64,000 nt of DNA, taken from NCBI RefSeq assembly GCF_020400585.1, contig NZ_JAINVF010000030.1, positions 1-64,000 on the forward strand, read 5' to 3'. The position numbers and the translations under genes were made by a program. This document shows positions 16,906-25,199 of this stretch, one piece after another. The first letter of the stretch is position 1. Each line of letters starts with the position of its first letter. A model generated the notes under the pieces. The model was not told the DNA's origin and searched no databases. It saw nothing but the letters and a program-made list of their open reading frames with translations. The stretch is from Streptomyces sp. NK08204. GTDB lineage: Bacteria; Actinomycetota; Actinomycetes; Streptomycetales; Streptomycetaceae.

Positions 16906-18370
16906 CGGACAGCGCCCTCTTCATGATCTTCCCCATGTCGTTGCGGGGCAGGGCGTCCAGGTGGCGGACGACGCGGGGACGCTTGTGCGGGGCGAGCCGC
17001 CGGGCGACATGATCGGCCAACTCCTCGTCGGCGGGCGGAGACTGAGGATCGACCGGCACGATCCAGGCCACGATCCGCTCACCCAGGTCGGCGTCCGGCT
17101 CCCCGGTGACCGCGGCCTCCCGCACGCCCGGGTGCTCCAGCAGGGCGTTCTCGATCTCCCCGGCCCCGATCTTGTACCCGCCGCTCTTGATCAGATCGGT
17201 GGCCTTGCGCCCGACGATCCGGACGTACCCGTCGGGCTCCCGCACCGCCATGTCGCCGGTGCGGAAGAATCCGTCGGCGGTGAAGGCGGCGGCCGTGGCG
17301 TCGGGCCGGTTCAGATACCCGGTGAACAGGTTCGGGCCGCGCACCTGGATCTCACCGACGGTCTCCCCGTCGTACGCGGTGATCGCGGACCCGTCCTCCT
17401 CCACCAGCCGCAGCTCGACACCCGGCAGCGGCACACCCACCGTCCCCGCACGCGCCTCCCCGTCGGCCCGCACGCTGGTGTTCATCAGCGTCTCGGTCAT
17501 GCCGTACCGCTCGATCACCCGCCGCCCGGTCGCCGCGGCGATCCGCTCGTGGTCGTGCACCGGCAGCGCGGCCGACCCGGAGACCAGCAGCCGGGCCCCC
17601 GCCAGGGCCTTGGCCAGTCCGGGGTCGGCCGGGAGGGCCTCGGCGATGCGGTGGTACATGGTCGGCACCCCGAACAGCATGGTCGCGCCCTCGTTCAGCT
17701 CACGGACGACACCCTCGGTACCGAACCGCCCCAGATGTCGGACGGAGCCTCCGCGCCGCAGCGGACCGAGGATGCCCAGGACGAGCCCGTGCACATGGAA
17801 CAGCGGCAGCCCGTGCACGAGTACGTCGTCCGCCGTCCACTGCCAGGCGTCGGCGAGCGCGTCCAGGGTCGAGGCGAGGGCCCGGCGCGGGATGACGGCA
17901 CCCTTCGGCGGGCCGGTGGTGCCGGAGGTGTAGACGATCAGGGCGGGGTCACCGGGGGAGGCGTGTTCCTCCCGGAGACCCGCGCAGCCCCCGTCGGCAC
18001 CGGCACCGACACCGACGTCGACGCGCTCGAGGTCACCGAGGGCAGAGGGAAGTTCGGCCTCCGGCGCGGCCAGCACCAGCCCCGGCGCGCTGTCGGAGAG
18101 GATGTGCGCGAGTTCCTTCTCGCCCGACTTCGGGTTCAGCGGCACCGCCGCCACCCCGGCGAGCAGCGCGCCCGTCACGGCGACGGCGGTCTCCAGCTCC
18201 GTCGTGGCCCACACGGCGACCCGGCCCGCGCCCCGCACGCGGGCGGCGACCGCACCGGCCGCCCCGGCGAGCCCGCCGTACGTCAACGACCGTTCGCCGA
18301 ACCGCAGGGCGACCCGGTCGCCGGGCCCGTCCGACGAAGCCGGGAACAAAGCCGGGAAGAGGGAGGACAC
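16898..18370 (-). CDS. matB: Malonyl-CoA synthetase (MatB), ANL-family ligase
   Basis: About 490 residues of adenylate-forming ligase. The phosphate-binding loop is VYTSGTTGPPKGAVIPRRA, the AMP motif is IERYGMTETLMNTSVR, the hinge region is FFRTGDMAVREPDGYVRIVG, and the catalytic Lys lies in NDMGKIMKRAL at the C-terminus. The whole protein is very close to the crystallised S. coelicolor MatB as I recall it, including RYGMTETLMNT and the short N-terminus SSLFPAL. It makes malonyl-CoA and substituted malonyl-CoAs from the diacid, CoA and ATP, supplying fatty-acid and polyketide extender units. The GTG at 18370 is chosen: AGGAGT lies 7 bases upstream and it matches the known start. It is coupled to the carboxyltransferase gene. 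Confidence 0.92.
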   Translation of the reverse strand: MSSLFPALFPASSDGPGDRVALRFGERSLTYGGLAGAAGAVAARVRGAGRVAVWATTELETAVAVTGALLAGVAAVPLNPKSGEKELAHILSDSAPGLVLAAPEAELPSALGDLERVDVGVGAGADGGCAGLREEHASPGDPALIVYTSGTTGPPKGAVIPRRALASTLDALADAWQWTADDVLVHGLPLFHVHGLVLGILGPLRRGGSVRHLGRFGTEGVVRELNEGATMLFGVPTMYHRIAEALPADPGLAKALAGARLLVSGSAALPVHDHERIAAATGRRVIERYGMTETLMNTSVRADGEARAGTVGVPLPGVELRLVEEDGSAITAYDGETVGEIQVRGPNLFTGYLNRPDATAAAFTADGFFRTGDMAVREPDGYVRIVGRKATDLIKSGGYKIGAGEIENALLEHPGVREAAVTGEPDADLGERIVAWIVPVDPQSPPADEELADHVARRLAPHKRPRVVRHLDALPRNDMGKIMKRALSGA

Positions 18371-18453
18371 GCGGCACACTCCTTGACTGTCGGTGAGCTG
18401 TCGAGGGACGACAGCACCTTCCTACACCAGGAGCCTCGTTCCCACGACCGTGC

Positions 18454-18806
18454 TCAGGCGGCCCTCCGCACGACATCGGCCACCACGCAGCTGACGTTGT
18501 CCGGACCGCCTGCCGTGTTCGTCGCCTCGATCAAAGTCCGGACGGTGAGGTCCGGGACGCGGCCCGCGCCGAGCAGCTCGCGGATGCGCTCGTCCGGCAC
18601 CACCCCCGTCAGCCTGTCGGAGCACAGCAGGCAGCGGTCGTCGGCACGGGCCTCGTGCAGCCGGAGGTCCGGGACCGGAGCGGTCAGTCCGGTCACGGCC
18701 TTCTCGACCGGGGGGCGCGCAGCAACTCCAGCTCGTCGTAGAGCCGCAGAGCCTTCGGTGACAGCCGGCTCGCCCTGGCGAAGGCCCCGATCGTCAGCAG
18801 CTTCAC
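18454..18806 (-). pseudogene. Collapsed MerR-PP2C fusion gene (internal deletion)
   Basis: Two fragments of one gene lie end to end. From GTG at 18806 the frame reads KLLTIGAFARASRLSPKALR then LYDELELL, a MerR DNA-binding start, and stops at TGA (18693-18695) soon after. In another frame, 18696-18454 encodes the last 80 residues of a PP2C-type phosphatase (PDLRLHEARADDRCLLCSD, TNTAGGPDNVSCVVADV with the metal-binding GGPDN motif). Streptomyces has ~370-residue proteins with a MerR-like N-terminus and a PP2C C-terminus, so this is such a gene with its middle ~250 codons deleted and the junction out of frame. The C-terminal piece alone lacks most phosphatase metal ligands and cannot be active. 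Confidence 0.7.
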
Positions 18807-18891
18807 GCCCACCTCGCGTTCCTCGTCGTCCGCCGTCGAGGCTGGGGCTTCACCGAAGGTGAAGGTCAACCCGACCGGTTCACCAGTGTGG

Positions 18892-19794
18892 TCAGGTGCC
18901 GACCGTGTCCCGGCAGGCCTGCGCGTACGCCCGTACCAGGGGGCGGTACCCGTCCTCGCGGCGCCAGGCCAGTGCGTAACAGCTCGGGCCGAGGCCCCGG
19001 ACCGGGCGGGTGGTGACGCCGCCGCGGGTGATCAGCGGGGCGTTGCCCTCGGCCACCAGACAGACGCCGAGGCCCGCGACCAGCGCCTCGTACGTCTCCT
19101 CCGCCCCGGCGATCTCCGCGCCGATGCGCGGCGGGCGGCCCGCGCGGGCGTCCAGGGCGAGCCAGTGGTCGCGCAGCGGGCCCGCGCTCCTCGGCAGCGC
19201 GAGGAACGGCTCGTCGAGCAGGTCGGCGAAGTCGATCTCGGTGCGTGCGGCGAGCGGATGCGTGTCGGGGAGGGCGACCAGGCGCGCTTCCGTGACGACG
19301 ACCGTACAGTCGTAGCGCTCCTGCCCGGGCAGCGGCAGCCACACGAAGGCCACGTCCGTGCCGCCGTCGGCCAGGCCGGCCGTCGGGTCATCCCAGCTGA
19401 CCTGGCGCAGCCGGACGCTCGTCCCCGGGTGCGCGGCGGTGAAGCGGGAGCGGATCGCGGGCAGCAGACCGCCCCGGCCCGGACTGGTGCTCATGCCCAC
19501 CGCGAGCGTGCTGCGCTGGGCCGCCTTGGCCGCTTCCACCGCCGCCGCCCCGGCCTCCCAGGCGGCGAGCACCTGCCGGGCGTGCGGCAGCAGCGCCTCG
19601 CCCGCCGCCGTCAGTGCCACCTGGTGCCGGTTCCTGCGGAACAGCTCCGTCCCCAACTGCCGTTCCAGGGTCCGGATCTGCTTGCTCAGCGCGGGCTGTG
19701 ACACATACAGCCGCTCGGCGGCGCGCGTGAAGTGCAGCTCCTGCGCGACCGCGACGAAGTAACGCAGGTCCCGGGCATGGACGTCGGCTGTCAT
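18892..19794 (-). CDS. LysR-family transcriptional regulator
   Basis: This 300-residue LysR-type regulator has a winged HTH at residues ~6-65 (DLRYFVAVAQELHFTRAAER, LYVSQPALSKQIRTLERQLG) and a two-lobed effector domain from ~90. It is divergent from an SDR gene starting ~105 bases away, the classic arrangement in which a LysR protein controls the neighbour. The palindromic core TGGT-TATC-ACCA (19801-19812) lies 7 bases upstream of its ATG and may be part of the operator. The inducer is unknown. Confidence 0.88.
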   Translation of the reverse strand: MTADVHARDLRYFVAVAQELHFTRAAERLYVSQPALSKQIRTLERQLGTELFRRNRHQVALTAAGEALLPHARQVLAAWEAGAAAVEAAKAAQRSTLAVGMSTSPGRGGLLPAIRSRFTAAHPGTSVRLRQVSWDDPTAGLADGGTDVAFVWLPLPGQERYDCTVVVTEARLVALPDTHPLAARTEIDFADLLDEPFLALPRSAGPLRDHWLALDARAGRPPRIGAEIAGAEETYEALVAGLGVCLVAEGNAPLITRGGVTTRPVRGLGPSCYALAWRREDGYRPLVRAYAQACRDTVGT

Positions 19795-19800
19795 AGCCGT

Positions 19801-19812
19801 TGGTTATCACCA
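19801..19812. promoter_or_regulatory. Candidate LysR operator core
   Basis: TGGTTATCACCA has 4-bp inverted arms around TATC and sits in the 105-base gap between the divergent LysR and SDR genes. The short arms make it weak evidence alone. Position is the main support. Confidence 0.3.
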
Positions 19813-19899
19813 TGGGTCTTGGACGGGCAACGGCATCCGGGAGCAGGCTGGGCCGTGTCGGAAAGACGAGTACGACATGGAGACCTACGGGGAGTTGCC

Positions 19900-20733
19900 G
19901 TGAACAAGGTATGGCTGGTGACCGGTGCGAGCAGCGGCTTCGGGCGGGCGATCAGTGAGGCGGCCGTCGCCGCCGGTGACGTGGTGATCGGTGCGGCCCG
20001 CGGCCCGGAGGCGCTGGACGACCTGGTGGCCGCGCATCCCGACCAGGTGGAGGCGCTGCGCCTGGACGTCACCGACCTGGCCGCCGTCGACGCGGCCGTA
20101 CGGGACGTCGTGGCCCGGTACGGGCGGATCGACGTGCTGGTCAACAACGCGGGCCGGACCCACGTCGGCGCCGTCGAGGAGACCGCCGACCAGGAGCTGC
20201 GCGACCTGTTCGACCTGCACTTCTTCGGCCCGGCGGCGCTGGTGCGCGCGGTGCTGCCGCACATGCGTGAGCGGCGCTCGGGCGCGATCGTGCAGATGAG
20301 CAGCATGGGCGGCCAGATGTCCTTCGCCGGCTTCGGAGCCTACAGCGCCACGAAGTTCGCGCTGGAGGGTCTGTCCGAGGCCCTCGCGGACGAGGTCGCG
20401 GAGTACGGCATCAAGGTGCTGATCGTGGAGCCGGGCGCGTTCCGGACCTCACTGTTCGGCACCGGCCGGGCCGGGGTCAGCGCGGACAGCGGGGTGTACG
20501 CGAAGGTCGGCGAGACGCGCGGTTTCGTGGCCGGCGGCCACGGCAGCCAGCCCGGCGACCCGGCCAAGGCGGCCGCCGTCATCCTGGCCGCGCTGGAGGC
20601 GGAGCGCACCCCGCTGCGGCTGCCGCTCGGCGACGACGGGGTGAGCGCCGTGCTGGCCCACCTCGACCAGGTCCGCGAGGAGGTCACCGCGTGGGAGAAG
20701 CAGAGCCGGGCGACGGCCTTCGACGGCCAGTAG
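19900..20733 (+). CDS. Short-chain dehydrogenase/reductase
   Basis: This 277-residue classical SDR has the cofactor motif TGASSGFG near residue 8 and the NNAG motif. The catalytic Ser is in IVQMSSMGGQM, and the YxxxK motif is in AYSATKFALEG. The Asp after the second strand (LRLDVTD) binds the adenine ring. It is an NAD(P)-dependent oxidoreductase of the kind often annotated oxidoreductase/ketoreductase; substrate unknown. The GTG at 19900 is preferred: GGGGAG lies 6-11 bases upstream and the conserved N-terminus begins there. It is probably regulated by the divergent LysR protein. Confidence 0.9.
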   Translation: MNKVWLVTGASSGFGRAISEAAVAAGDVVIGAARGPEALDDLVAAHPDQVEALRLDVTDLAAVDAAVRDVVARYGRIDVLVNNAGRTHVGAVEETADQELRDLFDLHFFGPAALVRAVLPHMRERRSGAIVQMSSMGGQMSFAGFGAYSATKFALEGLSEALADEVAEYGIKVLIVEPGAFRTSLFGTGRAGVSADSGVYAKVGETRGFVAGGHGSQPGDPAKAAAVILAALEAERTPLRLPLGDDGVSAVLAHLDQVREEVTAWEKQSRATAFDGQ

Positions 20734-20747
20734 GGCCGTCCGCCCCG

Positions 20748-21323
20748 TCAGCTCCGCAGGGCCGTCCGCTGCAGCAGTCCCCAGGTGAACTCCGCCACCA
20801 CCTCGTGCCGTACGCCCTCCCGGTCGGGGGCGGTGAACGCCAGCCCCCACCGGGTGGGGGCCGTGCCCTCCAGCGGGCGGGCGGGGGCGAAGGCGCGGGC
20901 GGCCTCGTCGACCGTGCAGGACCAGGGGGTGAGGTCCTCCAGGGTCTCCAGCCTCGGCGCCGGGGCGCCCGGAGCGCGCACCAGCCACTCGTTCCAGACC
21001 GTGCCGTCGGGGCAGACCAGCACCTCGAAGCGCAGGTCGGGCCAGAGGGGCAGTGCCCAGCGCCAGGCCTCGCAGTCGACGTCGCCGAGGCGGCGCGGGA
21101 CGACGGACTCCGGCTCGCCGAGGACGGCGCGATGGGGGAGTGCGGCGGCGGACCGGGACCGGGACCGGGGCGAGCGGACCAGCGCCTGCCAGCGCTTGTT
21201 GGCCTCGCGCAGGTCGCCGGTCGAGGCACCCAGTTCACGGCGCGCGTCCTCGACGAGGCCGGGATTGTGGTCGGCCATGCGGCGCAGCAGCACCAGCTGG
21301 AAGTCGAGATGCATGAGAGTCAT
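20748..21323 (-). CDS. Conserved hypothetical protein
   Basis: About 191 residues with no signal peptide or membrane segment and no motif I recognise. The N-terminus (MTLMHLDFQLVLLRRMADHN) looks helical, and the rest is rich in Trp (CEAWRWALPLWPDLRFEVLV, NEWLVRAPGAP, FTWGLLQRTALRS). Alternative starts are ATG at 21323 and 21314; a much longer frame upstream antisense to the IclR gene is not credible. It ends 15 bases from the convergent SDR gene. Confidence 0.65.
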   Translation of the reverse strand: MTLMHLDFQLVLLRRMADHNPGLVEDARRELGASTGDLREANKRWQALVRSPRSRSRSAAALPHRAVLGEPESVVPRRLGDVDCEAWRWALPLWPDLRFEVLVCPDGTVWNEWLVRAPGAPAPRLETLEDLTPWSCTVDEAARAFAPARPLEGTAPTRWGLAFTAPDREGVRHEVVAEFTWGLLQRTALRS

Positions 21324-21397
21324 GGTGCCCTGCCCCGCCGCTGCCCATTGCCCGCGCAACCCCTCCCTGACTAGCCTGTGTTCGCCATGCCGATCAT

Positions 21398-21416
21398 CTG
21401 TTGAAATTTCGAACAG
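21398..21416. promoter_or_regulatory. Probable IclR-type operator upstream of the regulator gene
   Basis: CTGTTGAAATTTCGAACAG is a near-palindrome with 5-bp arms around GAAATTTC, in the region 28-46 bases before the IclR start codon. The half GAAATTTCGAACAG (21403-21416) reappears with one mismatch on the minus strand at 35753-35740, upstream of a sugar-acid dehydratase operon. IclR regulators typically bind such palindromes and often autoregulate. Confidence 0.6.
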
Positions 21417-21443
21417 ACGTGGACTCAAGGGAGGGGGCCGGAC

Positions 21444-22217
21444 GTGGGACGCCTCGTGCCTGCCGTGACCCGGGCTCTGGACATTCTGGAGCTGTTCCTC
21501 GACGGGGACGGGACGCTCTCCGCCCCCGACATCGTGCGCAGGCTGCAACTGCCGCGCACGACCGTGCACGAGCTGGTCACCACGCTCGCCGCGCGCTCGT
21601 ACATCGCGCCGGTGCCCGGCCAGCCCGGACGCTACCGGCTCGGCGTGCGCCCGTACCAGCTCGGCAGCCGCTACGCCGAGCAGCTCGACCTCGCCGCCGA
21701 GGGCCAGCAGGTGGCCCGCTCGGTCGCCGAGACCTGCGACGAGACGGTGCACGTGGCCATCCTGGAGGGCACCGACGTCATCTACATCGCCAAGGTCGAC
21801 TCCACGCACGCGGTCCGCATGGTGTCCGCCGCCGGACGCCGGCTGCCCGCGCACTGCACCTCGGTCGGCAAGATGCTCCTGGCCTCGCTGCCGGAGCAGG
21901 AGCTGGCCGCGCGGATCCCGGACGGCGCCGAGCTGACCGCGATGACCCCGAACAGCATCACGGACCCCGTCGAGTTGCGCGAGGCCCTGGCGGAGATCCG
22001 GCAGCGGGGCATCGCGGTGGAGAGCCGTGAGTCCAACCCGGACGTCTCCTGCGTGGCGGCCCCGGTGCGCGACCGCAGCGGCCAGGTGGTCGCCGCGCTG
22101 TCCATCTCCGTCCCCATGATCCGCTGGAGCGACGAACGCCGGGGCGAGCTGGAGCAGCTCGCCTCCCAGGGCGCGAGCGAGCTGTCGCAACGGCTGGGCC
22201 ACCGGAGCGCGGGATGA
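21444..22217 (+). CDS. IclR-family transcriptional regulator
   Basis: The protein has 257 residues: an N-terminal winged HTH (VTRALDILELFLDGDGTLSA, IVRRLQLPRTTVHELVTTLA) and a C-terminal IclR effector domain (~80-250) with CDETVHVAILEGTDVIYIAK, AHCTSVGKMLLA and VSCVAAPVRDRSGQVVAALS. IclR proteins respond to small organic acids and usually repress catabolic genes. The GTG at 21444 has AAGGGAGG upstream. Its stop overlaps the start of the lactonase gene (ATGA), so the two form a unit, and the lactonase is a likely target. A shared upstream motif also links it to the operon at 28.5-35.7 kb. Confidence 0.9.
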   Translation: MGRLVPAVTRALDILELFLDGDGTLSAPDIVRRLQLPRTTVHELVTTLAARSYIAPVPGQPGRYRLGVRPYQLGSRYAEQLDLAAEGQQVARSVAETCDETVHVAILEGTDVIYIAKVDSTHAVRMVSAAGRRLPAHCTSVGKMLLASLPEQELAARIPDGAELTAMTPNSITDPVELREALAEIRQRGIAVESRESNPDVSCVAAPVRDRSGQVVAALSISVPMIRWSDERRGELEQLASQGASELSQRLGHRSAG

Positions 22218-23080
22218 CGGCCCACCGCGGCACGAGGGCGTACGACGTCGCCGTCCGGGCGGAGGCGCTGCTCGGCGAGGGCCCGACCTGGGACCCGGCG
22301 ACGGGCAGCCTGCTCTGGCTGGACATCCTCGGCATGCGCGTCCACACCTACGACCCCTCCCGCGACCACCGTTCGGTGCGTACGACGGAGCAGCACGTGG
22401 GCGCGGCAAAGCCCCGGGCGGGCGGCGGCCTGGTGCTCAACCTGCGGGACGGCGTGGGCCTGGTGGACCCCGACGGCGCCTTCCGCTGGCTGCACCACCA
22501 GCCGGCGCCCGGCCGTCGGGGCAACGACGCGGCGGTGGCCCCCGACGGCTCCCTCTGGGCGGGCACCATGCGCTACGACGAGGCGCCGGGCGGCGGCACG
22601 CTGACCCGCCTGACCGGTGACGGGTCGACGCGCACGGTGCTGCCCGACGTCACGGTGAGCAACGGCACCGGCTGGAGCCCGGACGGCCGGCTGATGTACT
22701 ACGCCGACAGTCCGACCCGCCGGGTGGACGTCTTCGATCACGACGCCGGCGGCATCCGCAACCGCCGCACCCTGGTCGAGATCGAGGAGGGCGCCGGCTT
22801 CCCGGACGGCCTCACGGTCGACGCGGACGGCTGCGTCTGGGTGGCCCTGTGGGACGGCGGAGCGGTACGCCGCTACACGCCGGCCGGCACCCTGGACCGG
22901 GTCGTCGAACTGCCCACCGCGCGCACCACCGCCTGCGCCTTCGGCGGCCCCGCTCTGCGGGACCTGTACATCACCACCGCCCGCGTGGGCCTGCCGACGG
23001 CCCCGCACCCCCTGTCCGGCTCGCTCCTGGTGATCCCGGACGCGGGACAGGGCCTGCCGCAACCGGCGTTCGCGGGTTAG
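22214..23080 (+). CDS. SMP-30/gluconolactonase-family lactonase
   Basis: This 288-residue six-bladed propeller of the SMP-30/regucalcin family has the metal ligands in their usual places: Glu in LLGEGPTWD, Asn in VTVSNGTGWSPDGRLMYYAD and Asp in GFPDGLTVDADG. These enzymes hydrolyse aldonolactones to sugar acids with a divalent metal. Translational coupling to the IclR gene and the shared operator motif suggest it feeds aldonate to the dehydratase encoded at 34.6 kb. The exact sugar is inference. Confidence 0.87.
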   Translation: MTAHRGTRAYDVAVRAEALLGEGPTWDPATGSLLWLDILGMRVHTYDPSRDHRSVRTTEQHVGAAKPRAGGGLVLNLRDGVGLVDPDGAFRWLHHQPAPGRRGNDAAVAPDGSLWAGTMRYDEAPGGGTLTRLTGDGSTRTVLPDVTVSNGTGWSPDGRLMYYADSPTRRVDVFDHDAGGIRNRRTLVEIEEGAGFPDGLTVDADGCVWVALWDGGAVRRYTPAGTLDRVVELPTARTTACAFGGPALRDLYITTARVGLPTAPHPLSGSLLVIPDAGQGLPQPAFAG

Positions 23081-23129
23081 GGCGCGGCCGGCGGGGGAGG
23101 CCGGCGACCGTCTCCGGCCGCCGTCGTCG

Positions 23130-24374
23130 TCAGTCGGGTACGGCGACGTGCTCCGTCGCGAGGGGCGCGGCCCCGGCGGTCGTCCGGGCGCGGATCGTCT
23201 CGATGTCGTGGGGGCTGCGCAGGGCCCGGGAGATCGCCCCGATCTCCTGCAGCAGGCTCGTGGTGTCGGGGCCGGCCGTCGGCTCGGGCGGTTCCGGCAC
23301 CCGCGCCCTGTGCCCGACGGCGTCGACGACGGTCACCGCCGCCGCCAGCGCCCGCGCCCGCTGCGGCGGATGACCGAGGCCGAGCGCGGTGTCGTACGAG
23401 CGGCTGCCGAGGTCGGTGTCGATGTGCCGGGTCAGTTGCAGCAGTGCGTCCCGGATGAACGTCTCGCGCCGGGTCAGCCGCAGTTCGGGCGTGGACCGCA
23501 GCACGAACGGCACGCCGTCGCCGTTCACGGTCCGCATCAACCGGTACAGGGGCCGCAGTTCGCGGTGGGCGAGCCGGAGCCGCCAGCGCTCCTGCAGGTA
23601 CTGGCCGAGGTGCGGCAGCATGAAGCCGACCGCGACCAGGATGGCGCACAGCGCGGCGACCGGCGGCGCGAGGTCCGTGCTCAGCCAGTCCAGGTCCCGC
23701 CCGCACCAGCGCGCCAGGACGGCGGTCAGCTTCGACGCGTCGAAGATCAGGTTCAGTACGAACCCGGCACCCAGCAGCTTCAGTCCCCAGCGCAGCCAGG
23801 CGTCCAGGCCCTCGGTGCGCACCCAGTTCCACACGAGCCGGGAGCTGATCACACAGGCCACGTTGTGCGCGACGACGTAGAGCAGGATCTCCTCGCGCAT
23901 GAACGGCGTGGTGGCGTAGTAGGTGTCGAGGTCCCGCACCCGCTCCACGGGCGCGTCGGCGAGCAGGAACAGCACCCACAGGGCGACGATCACCGCGGCG
24001 TACGCCATGACGACCCGGCGCATCGCCCGCCGGGTGGCTGCCGAGCCGTCGGACAGACCGCTGCGCCAGGTGAGGATCAGCAGCAGACAGGACGCCGACA
24101 TCGCGGTGACCAGCGAATAGCACCAGGGGGCGGCGATGTTGGGCACGCCGGTCAGCCGGTTGACCGCGGCGATCGTGGAGGGCGTGCAGAACACGAAGAC
24201 CGCGCAGGCGAGTACCAGCAGACCGCCGACGGCGCGCAGCAGCGGGTCCCGCCACAGCCGGATGATCGTGGGCAGCTTGACCAGCAGGGCGGTGGTGAGG
24301 ACCGCCGTGGGGATCCAGAAGGAGATGTAGCAGTGGTCGAGGAGCCGTGGGACGTCGAGTGCCAGGGAGGTCAC
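23130..24374 (-). CDS. Seven-helix membrane protein, MAB_1171c family
   Basis: About 414 residues. Seven hydrophobic segments fill the first ~260 (for example SFWIPTAVLTTALLV, AVGGLLVLACAVFVF, VVMAYAAVIVALWVLFLLA, PVAALCAILVAVGFMLP), followed by a cytoplasmic C-terminal domain (LRPLYRLMRTVNGDGVPF, then LRLTRRETFIRDALLQL, IDTDLGSRSYDTALGLG). This matches the actinobacterial MAB_1171c family, called putative transporters although the layout looks more like a receptor. The GTG at 24374 overlaps the upstream stop (GTGA), and the upstream gene encodes an ImmA/IrrE-like metallopeptidase, its usual partner. Function is unknown. The coupling suggests a membrane sensor controlling a protease, but this is inference. 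Confidence 0.8.
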   Translation of the reverse strand: MTSLALDVPRLLDHCYISFWIPTAVLTTALLVKLPTIIRLWRDPLLRAVGGLLVLACAVFVFCTPSTIAAVNRLTGVPNIAAPWCYSLVTAMSASCLLLILTWRSGLSDGSAATRRAMRRVVMAYAAVIVALWVLFLLADAPVERVRDLDTYYATTPFMREEILLYVVAHNVACVISSRLVWNWVRTEGLDAWLRWGLKLLGAGFVLNLIFDASKLTAVLARWCGRDLDWLSTDLAPPVAALCAILVAVGFMLPHLGQYLQERWRLRLAHRELRPLYRLMRTVNGDGVPFVLRSTPELRLTRRETFIRDALLQLTRHIDTDLGSRSYDTALGLGHPPQRARALAAAVTVVDAVGHRARVPEPPEPTAGPDTTSLLQEIGAISRALRSPHDIETIRARTTAGAAPLATEHVAVPD

Positions 24375-24970
24375 CGTGCGGCTCCTCGCCGCCCTCGGTA
24401 GCCGAGCGACCGCTGTACCGGGTTCAGGGGGGCGTCGGTGGTGGCGGCGAGGTGGGACCGGAACAGGGCGGCCAGCCGGTGGCCGAAGTCGTCGGCCTCG
24501 GCCTCGTCGCTCTCGCGGGAGCCGTTGCGGGCGGCCACCGTCAGCGCCATGTCCCGCCAGCCGGGCGTGTCGGCGAACGCACGGGCCGCGGTCTCCCGGG
24601 CCGGGTGCTGGTGCTGGTGGCGTGCGTGCAGATGCCACAACTCATGGCCCAGGATGACCAGTTGCTGCACAGCCTCGGCCCGCTCCTCCACGATGACCAG
24701 GTCGAAGTCGGCGAATTCCACGCACAGCCCGGTGACCTCGATCTCGTCCGGGAAGCTCTCGAACCGCAGATCCACCGGTCGTCCGGCCCGCACGGCGCTC
24801 ATCTCCTCGCACAGAGCCCGGCACAACTCCCTTACCCCGTGCGGTGCTTGTGGGCGGGCACGGATCGCCGCGGCGAGACGGGCGGCCAGCGAGTGCATGG
24901 CACGGCGCTGGGGGCACAACAGCCGCGCGGTCGGTCGTACCGCCCGGTCCCGTGCTCCCGCGAACCCCAT
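24371..24970 (-). CDS. ImmA/IrrE-like metallopeptidase
   Basis: About 199 residues. The zinc motif HELWH (residues 109-113) lies in QQLVILGHELWHLHARHQHQ, the third ligand region is probably the Glu/Asp-rich ESDEAEADDFGHRLA, and the N-terminal part resembles the LVIVEERAEAVQQ lead-in of ImmA/IrrE proteins. Family members cleave transcriptional repressors (ImmA) or regulate stress (IrrE). Streptomyces copies are often labelled toxin component. The ATG at 24970 is chosen for GGAGG eight bases upstream; an internal ATG (MHSLAARL) is possible. No XRE repressor substrate lies next to it. The gene is coupled to the seven-helix protein. Confidence 0.82.
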   Translation of the reverse strand: MGFAGARDRAVRPTARLLCPQRRAMHSLAARLAAAIRARPQAPHGVRELCRALCEEMSAVRAGRPVDLRFESFPDEIEVTGLCVEFADFDLVIVEERAEAVQQLVILGHELWHLHARHQHQHPARETAARAFADTPGWRDMALTVAARNGSRESDEAEADDFGHRLAALFRSHLAATTDAPLNPVQRSLGYRGRRGAAR

Positions 24971-25199
24971 CTGTCCCCCTCCGTGCCACCGAGGCGGCGG
25001 CTCGTCCGAGGGTACGCGCCGTGATGTGCCTGCGTCATGCGTTCCGGTCAGTGTTCGTTCAAGGGGAAACAGCAAGCTTCTGCCCCTGCGGTCACCCCCC
25101 GCACACCGTCGGGGCCGCCCTGTCAGGCGCCGCCCTGACGGCCGTACGGGAGCCCCTGCCCTGGAACCTGATCGCACCGGGCTGATCACCAACGCGTGG

